A stretch of DNA of 64,000 bases from Scrofimicrobium sp. R131 (GTDB lineage: Bacteria; Actinomycetota; Actinomycetes; Actinomycetales; Actinomycetaceae). Location of the stretch: NCBI RefSeq assembly GCF_040256745.1, contig NZ_CP138335.1, positions 1,984,001 through 2,048,000 on the forward strand. Direction: 5' to 3'. The first letter of the stretch is position 1, and each line of letters opens with the position of its first letter. The notes under the pieces are model-generated. The model made no database searches. It had not been told where the DNA came from and saw nothing but the letters and a program-made list of their open reading frames with translations. The translations under genes and the position numbers were made by a program. This document shows positions 44,204-53,725 of this stretch, in pieces.

Positions 44204-44236
44204 TGTGCCAGGTCTGCCCGAGTGGGGACAGACAAA

Positions 44237-44269
44237 GATCCGGGCCCGCCCACAGGCGGACCCGGATCC
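44237..44269 (-). terminator. Hairpin after ppdK
   Basis: GATCCGGGCCCGCC pairs with GGCGGACCCGGATC (one G-T mismatch) around a 5-nt loop, 14 nt after the ppdK stop. On the minus strand TTTGT follows, consistent with an intrinsic terminator. Confidence 0.7.
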
Positions 44270-44282
44270 TAGTTGCGACTAA

Positions 44283-46985
44283 TTAGCCTTCCAGCACCGC
44301 GGCGCGGCCGGCCTCCAGGCGCGCCACCGGGACGCGGAACGGAGAGCAGGACACGTAGTCGAGACCAACCTCGGCGAAGAAGTGGATCGACTCCGGGTCA
44401 CCGCCGTGCTCGCCACAGACGCCGAGCTTAATGTTCGGCTTGGACTCGCGCGCCCGGCGCACACCTTCGGCCACCACGCGGCCGACGCCGTGCACGTCGA
44501 TGGTTTCGAACGGGGAGACGCGGAAGATCGAGTTCTCGATGTAGGTCGGGAAGAACACGCCTTCGACGTCGTCGCGGGAGAAGCCCCACACCGTCTGGGT
44601 CAGGTCGTTGGTGCCGAACGAGAAGAAGTCCGACGCCTTGGCCAGGTCCTCAGCGGTCATGGCGGCCCGCGGCAGCTCGATCATGGAGCCGATCGGAATG
44701 TCCAGCTCCACCTGGTAGCGGCTGGCCACCTCGGCGATGGTCGCTTCGGCCTCGTCGCGGATGATCTCCAGCTCGCGAACCGAGCCAACCAGGGGCACCA
44801 TGATCTCCGGACGGGGATCCAGACCCTTGGACTTCAGCTCGGCGGCCGCCTCAGACAGGGCACGGATCTGCAGCAGGAACAGGCCGGGCAGATAGATGCC
44901 CAGACGCACCCCGCGCAGACCCAGCATCGGGTTCTGCTCGTGGAGGCGGCGGACCTCGGTCAGCATCAGCTCGTCCTGCGGGTCGACCGGCTGACCGGTC
45001 GCCTTCGCCACGGCCACCTTGACCTCCAGCGAGGTCAGGTCCGGGAGGAACTCGTGCAGGGGCGGGTCGATCAGGCGGACGGTCATCGGCAGACCGTTCA
45101 TCACCTCGAGCATCTCCAGGAAGTCGCCCTTCTGGAGGACTTCCAGTTCGCCCAGCGCAGTGGTCCGCTCGGTCGATTCCGGGGCCGAGAGGATGACGCG
45201 TTCCACCAGCGGGCGACGCTCGCCCAGGAACATGTGCTCGGTCCGGCACAGGCCGATCCCTTCGGCGCCAAAGTCGACGGCGCGCTCAGAGTCAACCGGG
45301 GTGTCGGCATTCGCGCGCACCTGGAGCTTGCGCACCTTGTCCGCGTGAGAAAGGATCCGGTCCACCGACTTGATCAGGTCGATCGTGGCCTCGTCCCCAT
45401 CGGCAGCGGCAATGCCAGCTTCCAGGCCGTCGGCCAGGTAGGTGGTCACCGGCGAATCCTGGACCGCCACCTCACCGAGGAACACCTCGCCGGTGGAGCC
45501 GTCAATCGCGATGATGTCATCGGAGGTGAGGACGTAGTCGCCCACCTTCACGGTGCCCTCTTCGGCGTTGATGTTCAGGGTTTCCGCCCCGACAATGCAG
45601 GTCTTGCCCATGCCGCGAGCCACGACCGCCGCGTGCGAGGTCTTGCCCCCGCGAGCGGTCAGCACCCCTTCGGCTGCCACCATGCCGGGCAGGTCCTCCG
45701 GGTTGGTTTCGCGGCGAACCAGCACGCAGCGCACGCCTTCGGCCGCAAACTGCTCGGCCTGCGCGTTGTTGAACGCGATGTGGCCAACGGCGGCGCCCGG
45801 AGAGGCGGCCATGCCCTTGGTGATCAGGACCTTCTCAGCTTCGGGGTCAATCTGGGGGAACATCAGCTGGGTCAGCTGCTCACCGGTGACCCGCTCCAGC
45901 GCCTCGTCGTTGGTGACCAGCTTCTCGTCCACCAGCTGGGTGGCGACGCGGAACGCAGCCGCGGCGGTCCGCTTGCCGACGCGGGTCTGCAGCATCCACA
46001 GCTTGCCGCGCTCAATGGTGAACTCGATGTCGCACAGATCCTGGTAGTGGGTCTCAAGCTTGCGCATGATGGCCCGCAGTTCCTTGTAGGCGGCCTCATC
46101 GGTCGTCTCCAGGGTGGCCAGCGGCAGGGTGTTGCGGATACCCGCCACGACGTCCTCACCCTGCGCGTTCATCAGGTAGTCGCCGTAGACACCGGAGTGA
46201 CCGGTGGAGGGGTCGCGGGTGAAGCAGACGCCGGTGCCCGAGGTGTCACCCATGTTGCCAAAGACCATGGTCTGAACGTTGACCGCAGTGCCCAGGTCGT
46301 CTGGGATCCGCTCACGGCGACGGTAAATCTTGGCCCGCTCGGTGTTCCAGGAGCGGAAGACGGCTTCGATGGCCAGGTCCATCTGCTCACGCGGGTTCTG
46401 CGGGAAGTCTTTCCCGGTGGCGTCCTTGACGATCTGCTTGAAGGTCCCAACCAGTTCCTGCAGGTCGGCGGCGACCAGGTCGGTGTCGGCCGCAGCGTTG
46501 CGATCAGCCTTCATTTCTTCGAGCGCGTCAGAGAACAGATCCCCGTCGATGTCCAGCACGGTCTTGCCGAACATCTGGATCAGGCGCCGGTAGGAGTCCC
46601 AGGCGAACCGCTCATTCTGCGACATCGCGGCCAGCCCCAACACCGATTCGTCATTGAGACCAATGTTGAGCACGGTCTCCATCATGCCCGGCATCGAGAA
46701 CTTGGCACCGGACCGAACCGAAACCAGCAGCGGGTCCGCCGGGTCGCCGAGGCGGCGGCCCATCTGGTCCTCCACCTTGCGCAGTTCCACGGTGACTTCG
46801 GTCTGAAGTTCTTCCGGAACCGCACCGTCCTTCAGGTAGGCGCGGCACGCCTCCGTGGTGATGGTGAATCCGGGGGGAACCGGCAGACCCAACCGGGTCA
46901 TTTCCGCCAGGTTGGCGCCCTTACCGCCCAGCAGGTCCTTCTGATCTTTGTCGCCCTGCGTGAAATCATAAACGTATTTGACCAT
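44283..46985 (-). CDS. ppdK: Pyruvate, phosphate dikinase
   Basis: PPDK interconverts pyruvate, ATP and phosphate with phosphoenolpyruvate, AMP and pyrophosphate. The 900-residue length fits. Order of domains: N-terminal ATP-grasp (GGKGANLAEMTRLGLPVPPGF), the swivelling phosphohistidine domain (GGKTSHAAVVARGMGKTC, His about 450) and the C-terminal PEP/pyruvate barrel (VCGEHGGDP with the catalytic Cys). It is monocistronic between a 156-bp leader region and a terminator. The D-lactate dehydrogenase gene upstream would produce its substrate pyruvate, so the pairing could favour gluconeogenesis from lactate. Confidence 0.95.
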   Translation of the reverse strand: MVKYVYDFTQGDKDQKDLLGGKGANLAEMTRLGLPVPPGFTITTEACRAYLKDGAVPEELQTEVTVELRKVEDQMGRRLGDPADPLLVSVRSGAKFSMPGMMETVLNIGLNDESVLGLAAMSQNERFAWDSYRRLIQMFGKTVLDIDGDLFSDALEEMKADRNAAADTDLVAADLQELVGTFKQIVKDATGKDFPQNPREQMDLAIEAVFRSWNTERAKIYRRRERIPDDLGTAVNVQTMVFGNMGDTSGTGVCFTRDPSTGHSGVYGDYLMNAQGEDVVAGIRNTLPLATLETTDEAAYKELRAIMRKLETHYQDLCDIEFTIERGKLWMLQTRVGKRTAAAAFRVATQLVDEKLVTNDEALERVTGEQLTQLMFPQIDPEAEKVLITKGMAASPGAAVGHIAFNNAQAEQFAAEGVRCVLVRRETNPEDLPGMVAAEGVLTARGGKTSHAAVVARGMGKTCIVGAETLNINAEEGTVKVGDYVLTSDDIIAIDGSTGEVFLGEVAVQDSPVTTYLADGLEAGIAAADGDEATIDLIKSVDRILSHADKVRKLQVRANADTPVDSERAVDFGAEGIGLCRTEHMFLGERRPLVERVILSAPESTERTTALGELEVLQKGDFLEMLEVMNGLPMTVRLIDPPLHEFLPDLTSLEVKVAVAKATGQPVDPQDELMLTEVRRLHEQNPMLGLRGVRLGIYLPGLFLLQIRALSEAAAELKSKGLDPRPEIMVPLVGSVRELEIIRDEAEATIAEVASRYQVELDIPIGSMIELPRAAMTAEDLAKASDFFSFGTNDLTQTVWGFSRDDVEGVFFPTYIENSIFRVSPFETIDVHGVGRVVAEGVRRARESKPNIKLGVCGEHGGDPESIHFFAEVGLDYVSCSPFRVPVARLEAGRAAVLEG

Positions 46986-47141
46986 TGGTAGCCTTGGCCT
47001 CCATTTAGTAAATCGTGCCCCGTCGACACGTCGTCAATCAGTTTACCAAGAGTCGTTGGTCCCAGGAGGATCGACCTCGGTTTTTAGCCCACGTCACCGA
47101 TAAAAGACCAGGTCAGACGGGGTTTGACCGTGGAGGATTCG

Positions 47142-49940
47142 TCAGTGTTCGGTCCCGCCCGCGGCCCGGTCCGGATCGGTGGCACCACTGGCCACCGCCA
47201 CCGCACTGATGAGGGAAACGTATTCCTGCCCAGTGGCCCTCGTCATCCCAATCTCGCAGGTGCGGTTGGTGGAGATCCACAGGTCCACGCCCTGGACGTC
47301 GGCCGCCTCCGGCTCGGTGGCAGCTGCGGTCAGCTCGGGGTGTAGCATTCCGCGGTCACCCGCGAACCCACAGCAACCCCAATCGTCTGGGACCCGTGCC
47401 TGACCGACCACCTGCTGCGCCACCTGTCGGACGGCTTCAGTTGAACCCAAGTGCGTGGTGGAACAGGTGGGGTGGAGGGCCGCCTGGTGCCAGGTAACCC
47501 GTAGTTGCCCGGCCGGCAGTCGGGGCAGGATCACGTCTCGAAGAAACACCGGGGCATCCAAAACCCGGTAGCCGTCAGCGAACTTCACCAGCCCCTCGGT
47601 GCACGAGGAGTTGTCGCACACCACCGGGAGCCGGCCACCCTCGGTTGCCACTTCCAAGGCCGCCCGAACTTGGCTCCGGATCCGGTCCGCAGACTGTCCC
47701 TTGGAGGTCCACGGGGTGGCGCAGCAGAGACGATCCAGGCCCGGTGGGAACCGCAGAGTCACCCCGGCCTGCTCGCACAGCAGCTGGAAATCCAGCTGGG
47801 TATTGCCGGAGGAGCCGTCCAGCGGAGCCGGGGCAAACATGGCATTCAGACACGAAGGCAGGTAGACCGCCTCCACCGGTCCGGTACTCCGGTGGTACCG
47901 CGCCACTTTGCTCCGCCGCCGCCCTCCGCCCGGCAAATCCGCAGTCCAAAGCGGAACCCGGTCAGGCCCAACTATTGCTCGCAGCATCCGGGTGATGCCG
48001 GTGACCATCGAGGCGGGCAGGCGCTGGGCCACGCTCAGGGCCAGGGCGGCGCCCACGGTAACCGCTGACCAGTGTCGAGCCGCCAGCGCCCACATCACCC
48101 GGAACCAGCGCGGACTGCGCTGCCGGCGCTGTTCCCGCACCAGGTCCCCGGTGTTGATGTCGAGCGGACAGGCCACTTCACACAGCCCATCCACCGCACA
48201 GGTATCCACCGCCGCGTACTCGAATGCCTGCTCAAGTTGCTTGGCCCCCACCCGGTCCCCTCGCTGACGGGCCAACGCAATTTCCCGCTCGGCCACAATT
48301 CTGGTTCGCGGGGTCAACGTCAGCTGATGGCTGGGGCAGGACGGCTCGCAGTAGCCGCACTCCACGCATCGGTCCACCAGCGGATTGACCGCGGGAGTCT
48401 CCTTCAGCGACCGCAAGTGCAGGTGGGGATCATCGGTGAGGATCACCCCCGGGTTACAGAGCTGGTCCGGGTCGAAAGCGGATTTCAGGTCGCGCATGAT
48501 CCGGTAGAGCTCGGGGCCGTACTGTCGCTCGACAAACGGGGCCATGGCTCTACCGGTCCCGTGTTCAGCCTTGAGCGCCCCACCCCGTGACAGCACCAAC
48601 TCCACCAGTTCCTCCGTAAAAGCTTCCAGGCGCTGACGGCCCCGGTCCGAGCCGAAATCGTCGGACAACATGAAGTGCAGATTGCCATCTTTGGCGTGGC
48701 CGAAGATCACCGCGTCGCGGTAGTCGAACCGCTCCAGCAGGTTGGAGAGGTCGCGAGTGGTGTCAGCCAGGGCCGGCACGGGCACCGCGATGTCCTCCAG
48801 CAGGGTTCGTTCGCTGCTGGCCCCGGCCACGGAAGCATACAGTCCTTTCCGGACCGCCCACAGGTGAGCCCGAACAGCCGAGTCGGTGGTAAAGCTGGGG
48901 GCTGCGGGCACGGTTTGAGCCCGGACCAGAGCTTCGGCCAGATCCGCCTCGGACTCCTCCTGGTACTCAACTAGCAGCGCGGCCTGTTCTTTCAAGTCCA
49001 GGCCCACCAGTTCCGCCGGCGGGTGCGGCAGATTTTGGGCCACCGCCAGTGCCCGCGCATCCATCAGTTCGAGGGCAGCCACCCCGGTCCCAACCAGGGG
49101 GGCAATCGCCTCGGCCGCCCGATGGACGTCGGGAAAAAGCCACAGGGCGGTGGCGGCATGGGGGCGGACCGGCACGGTCCGGTAGACCGCCTCGGAAACG
49201 AACCCGAGGGTGCCCTCGCTGCCCACCAGCAGATGGACCAGCAGGTCCAGGGGCTCGGAGTAATCCAGGAACGCATTGAGGCTGTAGCCCATCGTGTTTT
49301 TTTGGCTGAATTGCCGCCGCACCTCAGCCACCAGGTCGGGCCGTGCCCACAGTTGATCGCGGAGCCGTGTGAGCGTGTCAACCAGGTTGGGCTCCAACTC
49401 GGCCAGCTTGTCGGCAGCTCCGGGGTCGGCGGTATTCAAAATGGTGCCGGAAGGCAGCACGACCTCGAGCGACTCGATCAGCCGGTAGCTGTTCTGGTCG
49501 GTACCGCACAGCATCCCCGACGCATTGTTGGCCAGCACCCCACCCACGGTCGCGGCAATCTCGCTGGCCGGATCCGGCCCCATTTTCCGGCCGTGGCGGG
49601 CCAGAGCCCGGTTCACCTGCCGGATAGTCACCCCCGGCTGGACCCACACCCGATGTCCCCGGTCCAACGGCACCACCGCTTTGAACGCGGCCCTGGTATC
49701 CACCAGGATCCCTTCGGACTGGGCCTGCCCATTCAAACTGGTGCCTCCCGAGCGGAAAGTTACCGGCAAGTGACGCCGACGCGCCTCCCGAAACAGCTCT
49801 GCCATCTGCGCCGCAGAGTCGACCTGGCGCACCTCCCTGGGAGTCACCAGAAAGTGGGAGGCGTCGTGAGCCCAGACTCGCCGGTACAGTTCCTGGGCGG
49901 CTCCACCCGAACGCAAAGCTTCAGCACGCGAGAGGCTCAT
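47142..49940 (-). CDS. FAD- and Fe-S-binding oxidoreductase, D-lactate dehydrogenase type (GlcD-GlpC fusion)
   Basis: This 932-residue protein joins a GlcD-like FAD domain (FRSGGTSLNGQ and GPDPASEIAATVGGVLANNASG in the PP-loop/FAD region; GALKAEHGTGR near the active site) to a GlpC-like part with two 4Fe-4S motifs (CVECGYCEPSCP; CAVDGLCEVACPLD) and C-terminal CCG domains (DDWGCCGFAGDRG). Such fusions oxidise D-lactate or related 2-hydroxy acids and pass electrons to quinone. ATG at 49940 overlaps anmK as ATGA, making it the last gene of the amino-sugar operon. D-lactate is the second product of MurQ, so D-lactate is the likely substrate; 2-hydroxyglutarate is the main alternative. Confidence 0.85.
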   Translation of the reverse strand: MSLSRAEALRSGGAAQELYRRVWAHDASHFLVTPREVRQVDSAAQMAELFREARRRHLPVTFRSGGTSLNGQAQSEGILVDTRAAFKAVVPLDRGHRVWVQPGVTIRQVNRALARHGRKMGPDPASEIAATVGGVLANNASGMLCGTDQNSYRLIESLEVVLPSGTILNTADPGAADKLAELEPNLVDTLTRLRDQLWARPDLVAEVRRQFSQKNTMGYSLNAFLDYSEPLDLLVHLLVGSEGTLGFVSEAVYRTVPVRPHAATALWLFPDVHRAAEAIAPLVGTGVAALELMDARALAVAQNLPHPPAELVGLDLKEQAALLVEYQEESEADLAEALVRAQTVPAAPSFTTDSAVRAHLWAVRKGLYASVAGASSERTLLEDIAVPVPALADTTRDLSNLLERFDYRDAVIFGHAKDGNLHFMLSDDFGSDRGRQRLEAFTEELVELVLSRGGALKAEHGTGRAMAPFVERQYGPELYRIMRDLKSAFDPDQLCNPGVILTDDPHLHLRSLKETPAVNPLVDRCVECGYCEPSCPSHQLTLTPRTRIVAEREIALARQRGDRVGAKQLEQAFEYAAVDTCAVDGLCEVACPLDINTGDLVREQRRQRSPRWFRVMWALAARHWSAVTVGAALALSVAQRLPASMVTGITRMLRAIVGPDRVPLWTADLPGGGRRRSKVARYHRSTGPVEAVYLPSCLNAMFAPAPLDGSSGNTQLDFQLLCEQAGVTLRFPPGLDRLCCATPWTSKGQSADRIRSQVRAALEVATEGGRLPVVCDNSSCTEGLVKFADGYRVLDAPVFLRDVILPRLPAGQLRVTWHQAALHPTCSTTHLGSTEAVRQVAQQVVGQARVPDDWGCCGFAGDRGMLHPELTAAATEPEAADVQGVDLWISTNRTCEIGMTRATGQEYVSLISAVAVASGATDPDRAAGGTEH

Positions 49941-51109
49941 GGGGCGACAGTTCCTTCCAGGTTCAGGGACAGCAGCGGGGGCAGGGGTGTGGGCAGCTCG
50001 AGCGGGCCGGCACCCGGGGTGATGGTCCCCAGCACGCGCGGCCCACGAGCGCCGGTCACCCCCGGGAGAGTGGCCGGAACTCCGTGCAGGGTGCACCACC
50101 CAATCAGGGCGCACAGGATCGCTTCTTTCGCCCCCGCGTCCACCCCCAATTGGTCGGTCAGCTCCACCGTCGCCTCGGGGAGGCGGCGTCGAAGGGCTGC
50201 CAGCAGCACCGGGTTTTGGGCACCCCCGCCGGAGACGAACACCGATCCCACCGCGGACAGGTCCCGAGCCACCGTCAACGCGGTCAGTTCGGTCAAGGTG
50301 GCCACCACGTCGACGGGGGCGAGGCGGGGCCAGCGAGCCAGCGGCCCCTGCAAATACTCCCAGTTGAAGTGCTCTTTTCCGGTCGACTTGGGGGCTGGCA
50401 ACCGGTAGTAGGGGTCATCGGCCAGCAGGTCCAGCAGGGGAACGAAAGGACTGCCTGCCGCCGCCAAACGCCCATCCACGTCAAACCCGACTGAGTTCAG
50501 CTTCAGGTGGGTGACGTAGGTGTCGATCAACGCGTTGGCCGGTCCCGTATCCCAAGCCTCGACCCGGGTGCCCACCCGGACGGTGACGTTGGCGATTCCA
50601 CCCAGATTCAAGGTAGCCGCCCCTCGCCCCGACCCGGTAGCCGGTGCCAGCAGGGCCGCGTCCAGGAAGGAGACGAGTGGGGCTCCCTGACCTCCGGCCG
50701 CAAGATCGCGGACCCGCAGATCCGCCACCACCGGCAGACCGGTACGCTCCGCAATCTCCGCCGGCTGGCCCAACTGCATGGTGCCACGGGCGGAACCATC
50801 CGGGACCCAGTGGCAGACAGTCTGCCCGTGGGAGCAGATCGCGTCGGCGCCTCCGCTCGCTGCCAGCGCCGCCTCGGCCACTTCGGCAAACAGTTCACCG
50901 AGGTAAACGTCAGCCCGAACAACGTCCTCCAATGAGACCCGGGCCGGTGGAAACAGACTCTGGATTAGGGCCCGACCCTCCGGAGAAATCGGGGTCTCAT
51001 TTGCCCACTGCAACCGTCCGGTCAGGTGTCCGTCACGGTAGGTAAAGTCAACTACTGCCGCGTCCACCCCGTCGCAAGAGGTGCCCGACATCAGGCCGAG
51101 GATTCGCAT
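49937..51109 (-). CDS. anmK: Anhydro-N-acetylmuramic acid kinase AnmK
   Basis: AnmK cleaves the 1,6-anhydro ring of anhydroMurNAc (made by lytic transglycosylases) and phosphorylates it to MurNAc-6-phosphate, the MurQ substrate. The 390-residue protein begins with GLMSGTSCDGVDAAVVDF, the ATPase signature of the family; further motifs are SHGQTVCHW, LNLGGIANVT, DTGPANALID and VSGGGAQNPVL. It overlaps the kinase gene upstream by 1 nt (TAATG) and the dehydrogenase gene downstream by 4 nt. Confidence 0.95.
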   Translation of the reverse strand: MRILGLMSGTSCDGVDAAVVDFTYRDGHLTGRLQWANETPISPEGRALIQSLFPPARVSLEDVVRADVYLGELFAEVAEAALAASGGADAICSHGQTVCHWVPDGSARGTMQLGQPAEIAERTGLPVVADLRVRDLAAGGQGAPLVSFLDAALLAPATGSGRGAATLNLGGIANVTVRVGTRVEAWDTGPANALIDTYVTHLKLNSVGFDVDGRLAAAGSPFVPLLDLLADDPYYRLPAPKSTGKEHFNWEYLQGPLARWPRLAPVDVVATLTELTALTVARDLSAVGSVFVSGGGAQNPVLLAALRRRLPEATVELTDQLGVDAGAKEAILCALIGWCTLHGVPATLPGVTGARGPRVLGTITPGAGPLELPTPLPPLLSLNLEGTVAP

Positions 51110-51993
51110 TAGTCGACGGCCAGGACCTGGTGACGGGCCAAGCGCAGGGCCCCGGTCAAGCCCGAGTTTCCTTCGGAGACAGTCCAGCCCAACTCCTGCA
51201 ACCGCGAGCGCAATCCGGCGGCAACGGGATGATCCCCCGTGGCAACGGAGCCAACCAAAACCAGGGGCCCGCCGTCGGCCCCCGGGAGCGACTCGACTGT
51301 CCTCACCAACTCGGACACCGCCTCGTCGACGATCTCGGCCGCCACCGGGTCCCCCAGGTGGTAGGCCTGGTCGACAAAGCGGGCATACTTTCCCAACTCT
51401 TTGGGCGAGGCCGCGTAAACGGAGGCAATCAGCTCACAGGCGGTCTCGTCGCGCAGGACCAACTTGGTCAGCAGAGTGGCTGGTCCGCGCCCGGAGTGCC
51501 CGTCCAAAGCGGCGCGCACTGCCGCCCGGCCCAGCCAGACCCCGCCGCCGCGGTCACCCAGCAGGTAACCGTAGCCGTCGCTGGTGGCCCCGAGTTCGGC
51601 CCCGCTCACCAACCCGGCAATTGCGCCGGTGCCGGCAATCAGCACGGTACCGGCCGGACGTGCCTCTCCCGACCAGAACGCCACCACCAGGTCGGATACC
51701 GCCCGCACCGGACTGGTCAGGCCGTGCCGGCGCCAAGCCGACTCCAGTGCCCGGGTCAGTGCCGGACCGTTGGTAATGAACCCGGCCAATCCGGCCACGC
51801 CGCCGACGATCCGACCGGTGGGAGCCGCCGCTAGCGCCCACCCGAGGGTTTCGTCGAATGATCGACCCGGGTCACCGCCTGAGTTCGGGTTGATTCCGGG
51901 TCCGGTGGCTTCGGCTAACTGGTTCCCCTCCAGGTCGGCAATTGCCACCCGCAGGGTGGTGCCGCCCCCGTCCATTCCGACCACGAGGTCCAT
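51109..51993 (-). CDS. BadF/BcrA-type N-acetylglucosamine / N-acetylmuramic acid kinase (MurK-like)
   Basis: The 294-residue protein is an ASKHA-fold kinase of the BadF/BadG/BcrA group with the phosphate-1 loop GMDGGGTTLR (residues 6-15), LIAGTGAIAGLV (phosphate-2) and LLGDRGGGVWLGR. Relatives include eukaryote-like GlcNAc kinases and clostridial MurK, which phosphorylates both MurNAc and GlcNAc. With no PTS transporter in the locus, a cytosolic kinase is needed to make MurNAc-6-phosphate, and this is the candidate. It overlaps the regulator gene by 1 nt (TGATG). Confidence 0.85.
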   Translation of the reverse strand: MDLVVGMDGGGTTLRVAIADLEGNQLAEATGPGINPNSGGDPGRSFDETLGWALAAAPTGRIVGGVAGLAGFITNGPALTRALESAWRRHGLTSPVRAVSDLVVAFWSGEARPAGTVLIAGTGAIAGLVSGAELGATSDGYGYLLGDRGGGVWLGRAAVRAALDGHSGRGPATLLTKLVLRDETACELIASVYAASPKELGKYARFVDQAYHLGDPVAAEIVDEAVSELVRTVESLPGADGGPLVLVGSVATGDHPVAAGLRSRLQELGWTVSEGNSGLTGALRLARHQVLAVD

Positions 51994-52868
51994 CAGCTTT
52001 CCCCTTGACTTCGGAGTCGTCCCACGGCCGCCAGGGTGGCTTCAAGCGCATCAATGCTGCGGTCAAAAGTCTGCTGGGCAATGGCAACAAAGAGACAGTC
52101 CACCACCGTCAGTTGGGCGAGGCGGCTGCTGGTGGCCCCGGCCCGGAAGGTCGTTTCGCGAGCAGCGGTCAGCAGCGTCAGGTCAGCCAGCTCGGCCAGC
52201 GGAGACAGGGGCGAATTGGTGATGGCTACCGCGGTGGCACCGCGTTCCTGGGCCAGTTGCAGCAGCGTGCAGGTTTCGCTGGTCCGACCCGAATGCGAAA
52301 ACCCGAACGCCACCGTCTGCTCGTTGGCCAGAGCCGCCGAGACCGCGGCACCGTGAGGGTCGGCATAGCTAAAAGCGGTTAGTCCGATCCGGTGGAGTTT
52401 ACCCTGGAAGTCCGCCGCCACCAGAGCGGAGGCCCCCACCCCGTAGATTTCGATCCGGTTGGCCCGGACCACCCGGGCCACCACCTCGGACAGCGTTTCC
52501 AGGGACAGGGAGTTGGCCGTGTCTGAGACCGAGGTGACGTCCGCATAGGCAATCTTCTTGACCACCGAGTCGATGTCGTCCTCGGGCAGGATACCCCCCT
52601 GGTAGGCCACCGAATTTTCGTCGGAGTCGGGCCTACCTTCGGCCGCCAACGCCAGACGCAACTGCGGATAACCGGGGTAGCCGAACGCACGGCAGAACCG
52701 GATCACGGTGGTCTCAGACGTCTGCGCGGCGCGAGCTAGCTCCGTGATCGGCATAGCTGCAGCCCGGTTGGGGTCGGCGACGATTATCTCCCCCACCCGG
52801 CGAATGGCCGGTTGCAGGTCGGGAAGTCCCCGGCGGATACGAACACTCAGCGCTGCCTCTTCGGTCAT
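51993..52868 (-). CDS. murR: RpiR/MurR-type transcriptional regulator
   Basis: This 291-residue protein has the N-terminal RpiR helix-turn-helix (ITELARAAQTSETTVIRFCRAFGYPGYPQLR, about residues 40-70) and a C-terminal SIS sugar-phosphate-binding domain (about 125-260; FSHSGRTSETCTLLQ). MurR of E. coli is of this family and senses MurNAc-6-phosphate to control murQ. It is coupled to the transporter genes upstream (ATGA) and to the kinase downstream, so it is co-expressed with its presumed targets. The symbol reflects context and family rather than proof. Confidence 0.82.
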   Translation of the reverse strand: MTEEAALSVRIRRGLPDLQPAIRRVGEIIVADPNRAAAMPITELARAAQTSETTVIRFCRAFGYPGYPQLRLALAAEGRPDSDENSVAYQGGILPEDDIDSVVKKIAYADVTSVSDTANSLSLETLSEVVARVVRANRIEIYGVGASALVAADFQGKLHRIGLTAFSYADPHGAAVSAALANEQTVAFGFSHSGRTSETCTLLQLAQERGATAVAITNSPLSPLAELADLTLLTAARETTFRAGATSSRLAQLTVVDCLFVAIAQQTFDRSIDALEATLAAVGRLRSQGES

Positions 52869-53725
52869 TTCGTTTCCCCCAACACCTGTTTGCCAAACCG
52901 GTCGAAATCTTCTCCCGATGCTAGTTCGGCGCGGACCGAGTCGCGGAGTCGTCCGTGATTTGCCGGAATCGGCGCGGCGCTCAATAGCAGTTTCGTGTAT
53001 TTGTGTTGTGGATCAAGAATAACCTGATCTGAGGGCCCCCTTTCGACCACCTCGCCGCGGTAGAGCACCATAATCTCGTCGGAGAAGTGCCGGGCGGTGG
53101 CCAGGTCATGCGTAATGTAGAGCACCCCCAGATTGTCCTCCCGCTGGAGGCGGGCCAGCAGGTTTAGCACGGAGAGCCGAATCGACACGTCGAGCATTGA
53201 GACCGGCTCGTCGGCGACTAGGTACTGAGCTCCAGGAGCCAAAGCCCGGGCAATCGCCACGCGTTGCCGCTGCCCCCCGGAAAGTTCGTGGGGGTGGCGG
53301 GCCGCGTAGGACTCCGCTGGCTCCAGGTTTACGCGGGTCAGCAGTTCCTGCACGGCCCGGTCGGCCTCGGCTCGCGTCTTCACTTTCCCGTGGATTCTCA
53401 GAGGCCGTTCCAGGTGATGCTGAATCGAGTGGAACGGGTTGAGGGACGCAAACGGGTCCTGGTAAACCATCTGAACCTTGTGCAGGTATTCCTGGCGCGA
53501 CTTGGCGGTCAGCCCATCTACAGTGATGCTCCCGCTGCTCGGTTTCTCCAGGCGCATGATCATTTTGGCGATCGTGGATTTGCCCGAGCCGGACTCTCCT
53601 ACCAGGGCGATGGTTTTGCCGGGCTTCAACTCGAAGGAGACATCTCGCACCGCCGTCAGGGTGGAGCTGCGCAGGCCCTGGCGGAGGCGGAACTGCTTGG
53701 TTACCCGGTCAACTATCAGGCTCAT
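52865..53725 (-). CDS. Oligopeptide/dipeptide-type ABC transporter ATPase (DppF/OppF)
   Basis: An ABC ATPase of 286 residues with Walker A GESGSGKST, Q-loop VYQDPFASLNP, signature LSGGQRQRVAIARAL and Walker B YLVADEPVS. The last point differs from most ABC proteins only in using the usual Opp-type VSMLDVS sequence. It is the second of two ATPases in the importer, coupled by 4-nt overlaps on both sides. The locus suggests muropeptides or amino-sugar peptides as cargo. Confidence 0.92.
   Translation of the reverse strand: MSLIVDRVTKQFRLRQGLRSSTLTAVRDVSFELKPGKTIALVGESGSGKSTIAKMIMRLEKPSSGSITVDGLTAKSRQEYLHKVQMVYQDPFASLNPFHSIQHHLERPLRIHGKVKTRAEADRAVQELLTRVNLEPAESYAARHPHELSGGQRQRVAIARALAPGAQYLVADEPVSMLDVSIRLSVLNLLARLQREDNLGVLYITHDLATARHFSDEIMVLYRGEVVERGPSDQVILDPQHKYTKLLLSAAPIPANHGRLRDSVRAELASGEDFDRFGKQVLGETK

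Noticed and set aside
44382-46991. Long plus-strand open frame opposite ppdK (869 codons)
   Set aside because: It is the antisense shadow of ppdK in high-GC DNA, rich in His, Arg, Gly and Val with no motif.
49941-50114. N-terminal extension of the D-lactate dehydrogenase-type gene
   Set aside because: The extra 58 codons lie inside anmK and are low-complexity; the ATG at 49940 overlaps anmK as ATGA like its neighbours.
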